Source: Pseudomonadota bacterium
GTDB lineage: Bacteria > Pseudomonadota > Gammaproteobacteria > Pseudomonadales > Moraxellaceae
Assembly (NCBI GenBank): GCA_023393635.1
Contig: JAEWKT010000032.1
Location: 62,001 to 126,000, forward strand
Length of the DNA: 64,000 nt
Reading direction: 5' to 3'
Part shown: piece after piece, positions 42,769-51,611 of the stretch
How the letters are laid out: the number at the start of each line of letters is the position of its first letter
Numbering within the stretch: position 1 is the first letter of the stretch
Notes under the pieces: model-generated
The model's input: only the letters and a program-made list of their open reading frames with translations
Database searches by the model: none
What the model was told of the DNA's origin: nothing
Program-made: the position numbers and the translations under genes

Positions 42769-43155
42769 GTGTTAACCCATTTTACTCGTTTAGTGACAAT
42801 CCAAATTGTCAGATTTTACTATCATAAGATATTTTAACGGTTTTAGCACACTTTTTACTGAACGGTCACGCCCATTATTTTAAGTCGATGTTTAGGGGCT
42901 GTTGAACCAAGAATAACCTAGACAACACTCAACAGAACATGCCTGTGTATTGTAAAGTGAAGCTAAATGCTTCATTGCTTAAAATAGATAAAAATAAAGA
43001 AAGAGGATAGAATCGGAGTCAAATACTTTTAATTATTCATGCTCAGCTTTTAAAAAATAAGAGCAAGGCTATTTTTACAATAAGCTTGCTCTTATAAAGT
43101 TTTGCTAAAAAAAGCAGTTACTGATGAATTATAACCTGCTTATAACTTACTTCGC
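42769..43155. other. 387-bp intergenic region between estB and rubB
   Basis: It holds the rubB terminator hairpin (43050-43095). The remainder should contain the estB-oxyR promoter, but I cannot pick a convincing -35/-10 pair. The longest small frames (for example 23 codons from the ATG at 42934) have no ribosome site. No repeat or mobile-element end is convincing. Confidence 0.5.
43050..43095 (-). terminator. Hairpin terminator after rubB
   Basis: A perfect 11-bp inverted repeat, ATAAGAGCAAG (43057-43067) and CTTGCTCTTAT (43085-43095), with a 17-base loop. On the minus strand a T-rich run follows the second arm, 61 bases past the rubB stop. Confidence 0.68.
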
Positions 43156-44337
43156 TTAGGCACTGGTTGCAGGCAAAAGGTCTGGCACCAGTTTGGTCAA
43201 TGCCATGCGTTGTTTGGCAGCGGTTGCGCCTAATAATACAAAACCGCGCAATGTGCCTGCTTCATCAAGTGCTGTGGCAATCATGCCATCCTCAAAGCTC
43301 TCAGTTTCCCAATTAACTGATACATCAAGAGGTGCAGGCAATACGGTAAGTGGTGCCGCAGGGGTTTTGACTGCAACTGGCATGGCAGGGTAGTGTACCA
43401 GGGTAGCTGTCCCTGACAGGGTTTTTGCCAATGCGCGTGCCTGTTGCATTAATGGCATCACGTAGGGCAGCAAATGACCTTCTACTTCCGCGCAATCACC
43501 CAGGGCATAAATGTCGGACTGGCTAGTTTGAAGTAAGCTATCTACCGCAATGCCGCGACTGGTTTGAATATTGGCAGCCTGAGCCAGCTCCAGATTTGGT
43601 CGCAGGCCAATAGCAGACAATACAATATCTACCACAAGTGCAGTGCCATCGGTTAATGTCACATGGTAGTCATTATTGATACATTCAATGCGCTGCACAG
43701 TAATATTTAAGGCAAAGCGAATCCCAATGCCTTCAAGCCCTGCCTGAAATGCTTGAGCAGTTGGTGCAGGCAACAGGCGGCCTAAAGGTTGTGGCGCAAT
43801 ATCTACTACAGTCACTTCATGGCCAGTGCTTTTAAGGTCATTGGCAAATTCACAACCAATTAAACCTGCCCCTAATAGCAACACGCGTTTGTCGTTGCGC
43901 AGGGATAAATTTTCACGGAAAGTACGGTAATCTGCCAGACAATTGACCACGTGAATATCTTGTGCAGCATTGCCTTCAATGGGTAAACGAATTGGGTTGG
44001 CACCTACTGCCAAAACCAGTTTGCTGTAGGGCTGGGTAGTTTCAGTACCATTTTGCTGCTTTAACACCAACTGATGGTTGTTACAGTCGATATGGCTCAC
44101 AGTGGTGTGCGGCAAAATATTAATATTAAGCTGCGCACTCATTTTTGCACAATCACCAAGTCCAATCTGGTCTGGATGTTTATTGCCCACCAATGCGTTA
44201 GATAAAGTAGGTTTTGCATAATTGACCGCGTCATCCGCGCTAATCATCACCACTGGCGTTGCGCTATCAAGCTTACGAAACTCGCGTGCCAAGGTGTAGC
44301 CAGCCATACCAGAGCCAACAATGACAATCGGATTCAT
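43156..44337 (-). CDS. rubB: Rubredoxin-NAD(+) reductase RubB
   Basis: 393 residues from the ATG at 44337, with GGGAG seven bases upstream; a GTG at 44352 is in frame but sits over that ribosome site. FAD-dependent pyridine nucleotide-disulphide oxidoreductase fold: the FAD motif VGSGMAGYTLAREF is at the N-terminus, the NAD motif LLGAGLIGCEFANDL is in the middle, and the second FAD block YALGDCAEVEG follows. It passes electrons from NADH to rubredoxin, which feeds the AlkB/AlkM alkane hydroxylase. Length equals the ADP1 RubB (393). It follows rubA, with a hairpin between them. Confidence 0.93.
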   Translation of the reverse strand: MNPIVIVGSGMAGYTLAREFRKLDSATPVVMISADDAVNYAKPTLSNALVGNKHPDQIGLGDCAKMSAQLNINILPHTTVSHIDCNNHQLVLKQQNGTETTQPYSKLVLAVGANPIRLPIEGNAAQDIHVVNCLADYRTFRENLSLRNDKRVLLLGAGLIGCEFANDLKSTGHEVTVVDIAPQPLGRLLPAPTAQAFQAGLEGIGIRFALNITVQRIECINNDYHVTLTDGTALVVDIVLSAIGLRPNLELAQAANIQTSRGIAVDSLLQTSQSDIYALGDCAEVEGHLLPYVMPLMQQARALAKTLSGTATLVHYPAMPVAVKTPAAPLTVLPAPLDVSVNWETESFEDGMIATALDEAGTLRGFVLLGATAAKQRMALTKLVPDLLPATSA

Positions 44338-44372
44338 CTGCAATTCTCCCACAATAAAATTAATAAACGCAT

Positions 44373-44405
44373 AAAAAAGCCATGCACTGATGGTTGGGCA
44401 TGGCT
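44373..44405 (-). terminator. Hairpin terminator/attenuator between rubA and rubB
   Basis: Arms AGCCATGC (44398-44405, minus strand) and GCATGGCT (44378-44385) are perfect and are followed by six T on the minus strand. It lies 13 bases past the rubA stop and 36 bases before the rubB start, so rubB depends on readthrough or on RNA processing. Confidence 0.75.
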
Positions 44406-44417
44406 CTAGGGATTTAT

Positions 44418-44582
44418 TTAAACTTCGATCATTTCAAAGTCTATTTTGGACACGCCACAATCTGGGCAAGTCCAGTCTTCAGGAATATCTTCCCATTTGG
44501 TACCTGGTGCAATGCCATCTTGCGGCCAGCCTTCGGCTTCATCATAAATCCAGCCACATACGATACATTGATACTTCTTCAT
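44418..44582 (-). CDS. rubA: Rubredoxin RubA
   Basis: A complete 54-residue rubredoxin: MKKYQCIVCGWIYDEAEG, ending CPDCGVSKIDFEMIEV. The four iron ligands are C6, C9, C39 and C42 in the two CxxCG knuckles, and the aromatic core (Tyr4, Tyr13, Trp30, Trp37) is kept. It carries single electrons from RubB to the membrane alkane hydroxylase. The ATG at 44582 has an AGAGAAT-like stretch upstream. The paired 14-base direct repeats at 44673 and 44694 lie 90-125 bp before it. The alkane hydroxylase gene itself is not in the window. Confidence 0.95.
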   Translation of the reverse strand: MKKYQCIVCGWIYDEAEGWPQDGIAPGTKWEDIPEDWTCPDCGVSKIDFEMIEV

Positions 44583-44672
44583 TCTCTTCTCCAAAACGGT
44601 CGCGCCTGGCCTACAAAATACGTGGGGGCAATGGGTTTAAATTGTGCCACTGCGCAGGCGCATTTAAAACGC

Positions 44673-44707
44673 TAAAACACCAAAAAAACAGTCTAAAACA
44701 CCAAAAA
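44673..44707. repeat. Two 14-base direct repeats upstream of rubA
   Basis: TAAAACACCAAAAA begins at 44673 and at 44694, a 21-base step equal to two helical turns. The position upstream of rubA would suit a dimeric regulator. No protein is known to bind it. Confidence 0.4.
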
Positions 44708-44796
44708 CCGAGTAATCACTCTAAATCTGGCACAAGTTAACGGGCTATGGATCATTTGTCGAGTGCATTCTGTAGCTTTATTGGTCAAGTGTTCAT

Positions 44797-45246
44797 TCAC
44801 GAAGACTTTCTTTTAAATACTACAATTTTGGTGGTGGTATCTTGTACTACCTGATCGTGTTGGTTTTTGGTGAGGCTGTGATAAGTCACAATACCCATGT
44901 TGGGTTTACTTTTAGAGTGTTGAATATCAATAATTTCTGCTTCCACTCTTAAAGTATCGCCTGCGCGCGTCGGGGTTGGCCATTTTAAATGGCAATCAAT
45001 ACCAATGAGGCCATTAGCAACATTCAGCGTTTGCGTCCATAGCTTCATGGTAATGGATGCGGTTTGCCAGCCACTGGCGGCAAGACCATTAAACAAGGTA
45101 TCTTTGGCAAAATCATCATCAAGGTGAAACGGCTGCGGGTCATATTCGCTGGCAAACTCAAATAGCTTGTCTTTTTCTAAGGTATAGGTGGCACTGCTAA
45201 AGCGATCGCCAATATGTAAATCATCCAGATACAAAGGGGTTTTCAT
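44797..45246 (-). CDS. MaoC-like (R)-specific enoyl hydratase family protein
   Basis: 149 residues with the hot-dog fold of MaoC dehydratases. The active-site region EFASEYDPQPFHLDDDFAKDTLF carries the Asp/His pair (D36 and H41), followed by GLAASGWQTASITMKLW. Such proteins hydrate enoyl-CoA or act on related thioesters in fatty acid or polyhydroxyalkanoate metabolism. It stands alone, 214 bp after (in transcription terms, upstream of) rubA. The exact substrate is unknown. No terminator is obvious between it and rubA. Confidence 0.82.
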   Translation of the reverse strand: MKTPLYLDDLHIGDRFSSATYTLEKDKLFEFASEYDPQPFHLDDDFAKDTLFNGLAASGWQTASITMKLWTQTLNVANGLIGIDCHLKWPTPTRAGDTLRVEAEIIDIQHSKSKPNMGIVTYHSLTKNQHDQVVQDTTTKIVVFKRKSS

Positions 45247-45528
45247 ATCAATAATCCGTTGCGTAAAAGACTGGGCATTATTTAATGTTTAACGGCAGAT
45301 TGTCCACCAATCAAAATAATAATTGACTATTAAGGTTGATTATCTGAGATAGACTGGACAAATGATGGTGTGATTTTCTGCATACAGTCCTTAATCTCGC
45401 GCAAAAAAATAGTCATCCTGAATAATCAGCATGACTATGTGAGTAAAGCAAAAGATGGGTAAAACAAAAAGCTGTAAAATGTGCAATGTTAAAGTTAAGG
45501 TTAGAGATTTAAAATCAATGTATTAAAG

Positions 45529-46692
45529 TCAAGGCGTTAAAATGACTTTACGGCAATCTTGCTCACGTTGCTCAAAGATACGATAACCCTCGGCAGCATC
45601 TTCTAGCTTCATGCGATGGGTGATAATAATTTCAGGGTTTAAATCACCGTTTTCAATATGCTCTAAAAGCTGTGGTAAAAAGTGATGCACATGCGTTTGC
45701 CCCATTTTAAAAGTAAGCCCTTTATCAAACGCATCGCCAAATAAAAAGCCATGAATCGGGCCTGCATACACACCTGGCACACTGACCACGCCACCACGGC
45801 GCACCGCAGCAATACATTGACGTAAGGCTGCACCACTTGAACCTTCCAGTTTTAAGTTGGTTAATACGGTTTCAATTAAACTGCCTTTGGCTTCAAAACC
45901 AATGGCATCAATTACGGCATCGACACCGCGCTGGCCTTTGGTTTGACTAATAATGTATTCGGCAGCATCGACCTTATCAAAGTTGACAGGAATTACCCCA
46001 TAAGTTTCCTGGGCATATTGCAAGCGATACTCATGGTGATCCACCATAAAAATTTGCTCAGCGCCCAGCAAACGGGCACTGGCAGCTGCCATTAAGCCAA
46101 CAGGACCTGCGCCATAAATGGCCAGACTTGAGCCTTTTTTAACCTGTGCATTCACTGCGGCTTGCCATCCTGTGGGCAAAATATCAGTCAAAAACAACAC
46201 TTTTTCATCAGACAATGAACCTGGCACTTTAAATGGCCCTACATTTCCTTTAGGTACACGCACATATTCAGCTTGTCCGCCTGGCACGCCACCATATAAA
46301 TGACTATAACCAAATAGGGCAGCACCTGGCGGAATTTGTTTTTTATTAATAATGGCACCGCGATCGGGGTTGGTGTTTTCACATGCAGCAGTCAAGTCAT
46401 GTTCACAAAAAAAGCAGTGACCACAGGCAATGACAAAAGGAATAATGACACGGTCACCCTTTTTCACCTGAGTGACTTCAGGCCCTACTTCTTCTACGAC
46501 GCCCATAAACTCATGCCCAAAAATATCACCATGTTTGGTAGCAGGAATTTTTCCGCGATATAAATGTAAATCAGAGCCACAAATAGCAGTAGCAGTAACT
46601 CTTAGGATAACGTCATCTGGTTCCTGAATCACAGGATCTGCAACTGTCTCAACTCGAACATCCTTAGCACCGTGATAAGTTAATGCGCGCAT
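45529..46692 (-). CDS. Zinc-dependent alcohol dehydrogenase, FdhA-like subgroup
   Basis: 387 residues from the ATG at 46692, with GAGGA upstream; a longer frame to 46782 has no ribosome site. Medium-chain dehydrogenase: catalytic zinc site in ICGSDLHLYRG and GHEFMGVVEEVG, structural zinc in CGHCFFCEHDLTAAC, and NAD motif YGAGPVGLMAAASA. TDILPTGWQAAV and the AIGFEAKG segment resemble the glutathione-independent formaldehyde dehydrogenase subgroup of Pseudomonas, which is slightly longer. Oxidation of formaldehyde or another aldehyde/alcohol is likely; the substrate is not fixed by sequence. It stands alone between MaoC and lysS. Confidence 0.85.
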   Translation of the reverse strand: MRALTYHGAKDVRVETVADPVIQEPDDVILRVTATAICGSDLHLYRGKIPATKHGDIFGHEFMGVVEEVGPEVTQVKKGDRVIIPFVIACGHCFFCEHDLTAACENTNPDRGAIINKKQIPPGAALFGYSHLYGGVPGGQAEYVRVPKGNVGPFKVPGSLSDEKVLFLTDILPTGWQAAVNAQVKKGSSLAIYGAGPVGLMAAASARLLGAEQIFMVDHHEYRLQYAQETYGVIPVNFDKVDAAEYIISQTKGQRGVDAVIDAIGFEAKGSLIETVLTNLKLEGSSGAALRQCIAAVRRGGVVSVPGVYAGPIHGFLFGDAFDKGLTFKMGQTHVHHFLPQLLEHIENGDLNPEIIITHRMKLEDAAEGYRIFEQREQDCRKVILTP

Positions 46693-46957
46693 GTATTCTA
46701 TCCTCAGGTCTGGGCAATTATTATGTTGTTGTAACAATAATGGCTTATCTACAAGAGGTTTTATACTGCCAGTACTTGTCATAAGCGCACAATTCCTGTT
46801 CGGTATAAAAAACAGGTTGAAGCTGTTGCTCCTGTGTAGCTTATGAGGGTTTCAGGTTAATACCCGTGCTTTAACGTAGCGGCTGTACGTGAAAGTTATA
46901 AAAACTTAATAATCGAAGCATGGCGAATGCAGCAAGTACGAAAAGCCAGGGTTTTTC

Positions 46958-46966
46958 TGCTATTAT
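46958..46966 (+). promoter_or_regulatory. Extended -10 promoter candidate for lysS
   Basis: TGCTATTAT is a TGn extended -10 with a near-consensus hexamer at 46961-46966. It lies 44 bp before the lysS start. No good -35 is present, which an extended -10 can tolerate. Confidence 0.45.
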
Positions 46967-47010
46967 CAGTGCCTTAATTTTTCACTGCATAACATTAATT
47001 TAAGGGGCAG

Positions 47011-48600
47011 ATGATGACGCAACAAGGTCAATCCACTTCTGAACAAACCAATCCAGCAAATACAGTTTCTAACAGCAATGCTTCTGAAAATGTAGCTGCT
47101 GAGGATATGGTTTCCGAAAACGACTTAATTGCACAGCGTCATGCCAAGCTCAAGAGCATTGAAGAAAATGCCAGGGAAAAAGGAATTAGCCCTTGGCCAA
47201 ATACATTTAAGCGTGAACATTACGCTCAGGATTTACAAGAACAATTTGCTGAGCAAAGCAAAGAAGCCATTGACAGTGCCGAGCGTGTGTATGTCAAAGT
47301 GGCTGGGCGAGTCATGTTAAATCGTGGGTCATTTATTGTGATTCAGGACATGACAGGACGCATCCAGTTGTATGTTGCGCGCAAAGAATTAGACCAGGAA
47401 GTGTTAGCCAGTATCAAAGGTCTGGATTTGGGCGATATTATTGCTGTTGAAGGCTATATCGGACGTTCAGGTAAAGGCGATTTGTATGTTCATATTGAGC
47501 ATTTTGAACTATTAACCAAATCATTACGCCCTCTACCTGATAAGTTTCATGGCCTAAACGATACCGAAATGAAGTATCGCAAGCGTTATCTTGATTTAAT
47601 GGTCAATGACGACACCCGCAAAACATTTGAGATTCGTGCCAAAGTGGTCGCGGGTATTCGTGCATTCCTTACCGAACAACGTTTCATGGAAGTAGAAACT
47701 CCCATGATGCATGTCATTCCAGGTGGTGCTGCTGCGCGTCCGTTCCAAACCCATCACAATGCATTAGATATGGAGCTATATTTACGTATTGCGCCTGAGC
47801 TTTATTTAAAACGTCTGGTGGTGGGTGGTTTTGAACGTGTATTTGAAATTAACCGTAATTTCCGTAACGAAGGCGTATCCACGCGGCACAATCCTGAATT
47901 TACCATGATTGAGTTTTATCAGGCCTATGCAGATTATAAAGACCTGATGCAGCTTACTGAAAATATGCTGGAAAAGCTCGCATTAGATATTCTGGGTAGT
48001 ACTGATGTGCCGTATCAGGGCGAAGTATTTAGCTTTAAAGGGCCTTACAAAAAGATTTCCATGGTTGATGCTATTTTGGAACAAAACCCAGAACTCACCC
48101 GTGATCAGGTCAATGACCGCGAATTTTTGGCTGGTTTTGTGCAAAACACCTTAAAAGAGCAGGTGAAGCCTGGTTTTGGTTTAGGCAAGCTGCAAACCAT
48201 TGTGTTTGAAGAAACAGTAGAGACCAAATTGCGTCAACCGACGTTTATTACCGAATATCCAGCAGAAACTTCACCGCTGGCACGTCGTAATGATGATAAT
48301 CCGCATATTACTGATCGATTTGAGTTCTTTATTGGTGGGCGCGAGCTTGCCAATGGCTTTAGCGAGTTAAATGACCCAATTGATCAGGCCGAGCGTTTTG
48401 CTGCCCAAGTAGCTGAAAAAGACGCAGGCGATGATGAAGCCATGCATTATGATGCTGACTTTATCGAAGCCTTAGAGTATGGCTTACCGCCAACCGCAGG
48501 TCAGGGTATTGGTGTGGATCGTTTAGTCATGCTATTTGCTGATGCTGCCAGTATCCGTGATGTGATTTTATTCCCGCATATGAGACGTGCAAATAACTGA
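47011..48600 (+). CDS. lysS: Lysyl-tRNA synthetase, class II
   Basis: 529 residues, about 25 longer than E. coli LysS because of an Asn/Ser/Glu-rich N-terminal tail (residues 1-38). The OB-fold anticodon domain includes VKVAGRVMLNRGSF and IQDMTGRIQLY. Class II motif 2 is FERVFEINRNFRNEG, with TRHNPEFTMIEFYQAY after it. Motif 3 is GIGVDRLVMLFADAASIRDVILFP. It charges tRNA-Lys in the cytoplasm. AAGGGG lies before the ATG at 47011; a second ATG follows at once. A terminator lies about 100 bases downstream. Confidence 0.97.
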   Translation: MMTQQGQSTSEQTNPANTVSNSNASENVAAEDMVSENDLIAQRHAKLKSIEENAREKGISPWPNTFKREHYAQDLQEQFAEQSKEAIDSAERVYVKVAGRVMLNRGSFIVIQDMTGRIQLYVARKELDQEVLASIKGLDLGDIIAVEGYIGRSGKGDLYVHIEHFELLTKSLRPLPDKFHGLNDTEMKYRKRYLDLMVNDDTRKTFEIRAKVVAGIRAFLTEQRFMEVETPMMHVIPGGAAARPFQTHHNALDMELYLRIAPELYLKRLVVGGFERVFEINRNFRNEGVSTRHNPEFTMIEFYQAYADYKDLMQLTENMLEKLALDILGSTDVPYQGEVFSFKGPYKKISMVDAILEQNPELTRDQVNDREFLAGFVQNTLKEQVKPGFGLGKLQTIVFEETVETKLRQPTFITEYPAETSPLARRNDDNPHITDRFEFFIGGRELANGFSELNDPIDQAERFAAQVAEKDAGDDEAMHYDADFIEALEYGLPPTAGQGIGVDRLVMLFADAASIRDVILFPHMRRANN

Positions 48601-48696
48601 GCATCGCTCAGGCACGTCGCAAGACTGAGAGCTATGCTCGAAGTGCGCGAAAAAGAAGCGCAATAATTGTTTTAACATAGTATGTCGCTAGTCGAG

Positions 48697-48721
48697 AAAG
48701 TCCCTGCATAGGGACTTTTTC
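48697..48721 (+). terminator. Rho-independent terminator after lysS
   Basis: Perfect arms AAAGTCCCT (48697-48705) and AGGGACTTT (48710-48718) with a GCAT loop and a T run. Confidence 0.88.
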
Positions 48722-48800
48722 ATGGTCAAATTTTTAGCCAATTGACGTATCTATTTTAATTTATAAAAGTTTTAGGCTTGTAGGAAAAATACATTACAGA

Positions 48801-48829
48801 TTGACCCTACTTGGTTAATATCATAGTGT
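48801..48829 (+). promoter_or_regulatory. Promoter candidate for the SGNH hydrolase gene
   Basis: TTGACC (48801-48806) and TAGTGT (48824-48829) are 17 bases apart, 31 bp before the ATG. The -10 is a moderate match. Confidence 0.42.
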
Positions 48830-48860
48830 AATTATCTATCCATTTAATTAACAAAAAACA

Positions 48861-49574
48861 ATGCGCCTGACTTTACTCACCTTGGCTCTAGCACCCATTC
48901 TTTATTATCAAGGAAAACGCGTTAAAAAGAGCATAGTACGCTTGCCAGAACCTGTTGGCGCTAGAAGTGGCACCATTGGTACTGGTCAGCCACTAAGACT
49001 ATTAATACTTGGTGATTCAGCGGCAGCAGGCGTTGGTGTTAAGACCCAACAGCAAGCTCTGGCGGGTCAGCTCATTGAACAGTTAGCACAACAATACACA
49101 GTGGATTGGCAACTTGAGGCGACCAGCGGTCATACCACACAACAAGTCATTGAGCATCTTAAAACGATTCAGCCTAAGTCTTTTGATGTGATAATTACCT
49201 CGGTAGGGGTGAATGATGTGACCAAGCTTATGTCTGCCAATAAATGGATCGCCCTACAGGATCAACTCATTATTCAAATTCAACGCCAATTTAAACCCCA
49301 GCTATTACTCATGTCTAGTGTGCCGCCCATGCAGTTCTTTTCGGGTTTACCGCAGCCATTGCGCTGGCATATGGGTTTATATGCCAAGCAAATGAATAAA
49401 CGATTGGCAAGTCATATCAAGAATTGGCCTCATGTGCAGCAAGTAATCTGGCCATTAGGGCAGGAGCAGCGCGATATTCCATTGGCGGAAGATGGTTTTC
49501 ATCCTAGTGCAGTTGCTTATCAAATATGGGCTGAGGCTATTGTAGAGGTAATTAGAAAATATAAATTTTATTGA
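48861..49574 (+). CDS. SGNH/GDSL-family hydrolase (TesA/estA-like)
   Basis: 237 residues. The nucleophile is Ser53 in LILGDSAAAGVGV. The oxyanion block is TSVGVNDVTKL (Gly and Asn), and the catalytic Asp211/His214 pair is in EDGFHPSAVAYQIW. The N-terminus has a short hydrophobic stretch (LTLLTLALAPILYY) followed at once by basic residues, more like a membrane anchor than a cleaved signal. It is probably an esterase or thioesterase acting on lipids or acylated glycans; substrate unknown. Only a weak ribosome site precedes the ATG. Confidence 0.84.
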   Translation: MRLTLLTLALAPILYYQGKRVKKSIVRLPEPVGARSGTIGTGQPLRLLILGDSAAAGVGVKTQQQALAGQLIEQLAQQYTVDWQLEATSGHTTQQVIEHLKTIQPKSFDVIITSVGVNDVTKLMSANKWIALQDQLIIQIQRQFKPQLLLMSSVPPMQFFSGLPQPLRWHMGLYAKQMNKRLASHIKNWPHVQQVIWPLGQEQRDIPLAEDGFHPSAVAYQIWAEAIVEVIRKYKFY

Positions 49575-49724
49575 GATACACAGGTATAAGCATGCTAAAG
49601 CATATCGCTATACGGTGTTTAAAGGACTTTATTGTTGAGCATTGAACATTGAACAGAGTGGCAGTTGGTAGATTACGCTGCTGAAAATTGAGAGATTCAG
49701 CAGAGTAATCTACCACGATCAAAA

Positions 49725-50789
49725 TTACTGCAACACCAAATAACCCGTCACTTCTTCACGGTCATGATACAACTGACGGAATTCTAATCGAGCAATTTTT
49801 TTACCTGCCTGTTGAAGACGATGTTCAATAATATCGCGGCATAGCTCGACTTCGTCCAGACGGGTTTTCATGGGAAGTTTTAAGTTAAACATGGCGCGTT
49901 TTGCGTCACCATCAGCCAGCCAGTCTGCCATAAGTTGTGCCACGCGGCTTGGTTTTTCCACCATATCACATACCAGCCAATGTACTGGCCGTTCAGGGCG
50001 ATATACAAAACCATCGGCTTTAATGTGCTCAACCTGACCTGTTTCCATTACTTTTTCATTCATGGCACCATTGTCTACCGCAATGACTTGCAGGCCATGT
50101 TTTACCAACTGATACGTCCAGCCGCCTGGACACGCGCCCAAATCAACTGCTGTTAGACCTTCACGCAGCCATTCTTCCTGTTCTTCTTTATCCATAAAAT
50201 AAGCAAAGGCCTCAGCCAGCTTTAAGGTAGAGCGGCTGGGTGCATCCTGTGGCATTTTTAAGCGTGGAATACCCATCGGCCATTTCAGGGTTTCACCAGG
50301 TTCACTGATCCCAAGCCATGCTTCGGTACCGTCAACAAATACCAGATGCGCACGTTGCTTGGCGTCACGGTTTAAAATATTGGCTTTGCCAGCGGCAGAC
50401 AAGAGCGGTTTTTGCAGACGATGAAACAAATCCGACATGCTATTGCCGTCATTGGTATCGGTATTATCTAAATAAATAGCGCTATAAGATTGACCTTCAA
50501 GCGCACTTAAAATAGGGCTAATGCGGTTTTTGGCATCAAAATATAAAGGTTTTTTATCAATCAGCTTAATCACCTGACGTGCAAAAATAAGTTCGCGGGT
50601 TTTTGGCCAGATGTCAGATTTACCAATCCAGATAATTTGGCCACTTAGCTTTTCAAACTTAACATAGCCATCAGCCATGCGTTCACCGAGCCAGCGTTCA
50701 ATTTCTGTGGCGCATTCACGTTCAAAGCCGATACGGCAAAGTGCCAAGATGCCCACAATGGCTGGTGTAGTGCTGGAGGTGTTCGACAT
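49725..50789 (-). CDS. rlmM: 23S rRNA 2'-O-ribose methyltransferase RlmM (C2498)
   Basis: 354 residues (E. coli RlmM 366). An N-terminal THUMP-like RNA-binding region is followed by a Rossmann methyltransferase domain with the SAM motif VDLGACPGGWTYQLV, then VDNGAM and LVCDMVEKP. The 2'-O-methyltransferase catalytic lysines fall near FNLKLPMK. It uses SAM to modify C2498 of 23S rRNA before the large subunit is assembled. The gene is monocistronic and divergent from the gene at 50969. Confidence 0.95.
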   Translation of the reverse strand: MSNTSSTTPAIVGILALCRIGFERECATEIERWLGERMADGYVKFEKLSGQIIWIGKSDIWPKTRELIFARQVIKLIDKKPLYFDAKNRISPILSALEGQSYSAIYLDNTDTNDGNSMSDLFHRLQKPLLSAAGKANILNRDAKQRAHLVFVDGTEAWLGISEPGETLKWPMGIPRLKMPQDAPSRSTLKLAEAFAYFMDKEEQEEWLREGLTAVDLGACPGGWTYQLVKHGLQVIAVDNGAMNEKVMETGQVEHIKADGFVYRPERPVHWLVCDMVEKPSRVAQLMADWLADGDAKRAMFNLKLPMKTRLDEVELCRDIIEHRLQQAGKKIARLEFRQLYHDREEVTGYLVLQ

Positions 50790-50968
50790 AGTTTTTTTAA
50801 CAGGTACAAAATGAATGCACCATTATAGTCAGGTTTTGCACAGTAGGCTTGATATTTATTATCCAGATGCAGTGATATTGCTGAAGTGCTGTGCGACAAT
50901 ACGCGCAAATAGATGGATGTACTTGGGTTTACTATTCGGTGAGCCTTAGCTTTTAGGAATACAAACCT

Positions 50969-51460
50969 ATGTTATCTGCTGTCAAAGTTTTAGCTATTTT
51001 AAAAGACTTAAAAGCCCAGCCTTTAGATCAAGAAGCGCAAGCCATTATTGATCAATATGCGGCCAATAAACCTGACTTAAACGAGGTTTATCAGCAGGCA
51101 TTTATTGCTTTATATGAACACTATGAACAAGGCATGCAAACAGCAGCGGTGGCTACTTTTGGTTTAAATGCATTTCAGGCAAAAAAGATTTTATATAAAA
51201 AAGACCGTGTACGTTTATTTAGAAAACACCATATTGACTTTAATGCCATTGAATATGCTGAGTCGATTCATACCTTAGGGCTTATTTTTAACGCTTTAGA
51301 ATATGAAGGTCATGTTACCGAAGCACTTGCAGAAGTATTTCCACAATGGGAAGTAGGCGCGCCGTTAACTCAATTAGATAAAGTATATGAAGCGCTTGCA
51401 CCCCAATGTGTCATTCACTACTCAGCCATGCTTGATGCCTTGAGTGCAGCAGTTAATTAG
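50969..51460 (+). CDS. Conserved-looking soluble protein of unknown function
   Basis: 163 residues, almost all predicted helix, with no signal peptide, membrane segment or cysteine cluster; the single Cys is near the end. The N-terminal half is rich in Ala, Gln and Leu (ILKDLKAQPLDQEAQAIID). A central segment, FQAKKILYKKDRVRLFRKHH, is strongly basic and could contact nucleic acid or a membrane. The C-terminal half is acidic and hydrophobic. I recognise no family. Codon use and a terminator at 51484-51510 suggest a real gene. It is divergent from rlmM. Confidence 0.72.
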   Translation: MLSAVKVLAILKDLKAQPLDQEAQAIIDQYAANKPDLNEVYQQAFIALYEHYEQGMQTAAVATFGLNAFQAKKILYKKDRVRLFRKHHIDFNAIEYAESIHTLGLIFNALEYEGHVTEALAEVFPQWEVGAPLTQLDKVYEALAPQCVIHYSAMLDALSAAVN

Positions 51461-51483
51461 CTGATAACATGTGTTTCTACACC

Positions 51484-51510
51484 AAAAGCGTCCATTTCTG
51501 GGCGTTTTTT
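51484..51510 (+). terminator. Rho-independent terminator after the 50969 gene
   Basis: AAGCGTCC pairs with GGGCGTTT using two G-U wobbles around an ATTTCT loop, followed by six T. Confidence 0.68.
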
Positions 51511-51561
51511 GCTTCTTGCGCTTTATCATTGACAAACGATTACGGAATTAAGGTATTAAAC

Positions 51562-51574
51562 AAGAACAGTTCTT
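51562..51574. promoter_or_regulatory. Perfect palindrome in the superoxide dismutase promoter region
   Basis: AAGAAC-A-GTTCTT, 38 bp before the start codon and abutting a TATTAT (51574-51579). A TTGACA lies at 51529-51534 with TATTAA 19 bases on. It is placed like an operator; the regulator is unknown. Confidence 0.4.
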
Positions 51575-51611
51575 ATTATGATGTCATTACAAATAATAGA
51601 GGAGATATTGG

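Noticed and set aside
42934..43005. 23-codon small frame between estB and rubB
   Set aside because: No ribosome site, no recognisable motif, and chance frames of this length are common.
48600..48695. Possible small RNA or gene between the lysS stop and its terminator
   Set aside because: The stretch is G/C-richer than its surroundings but shows no separate promoter or ribosome site; it is most simply the lysS 3' untranslated region.
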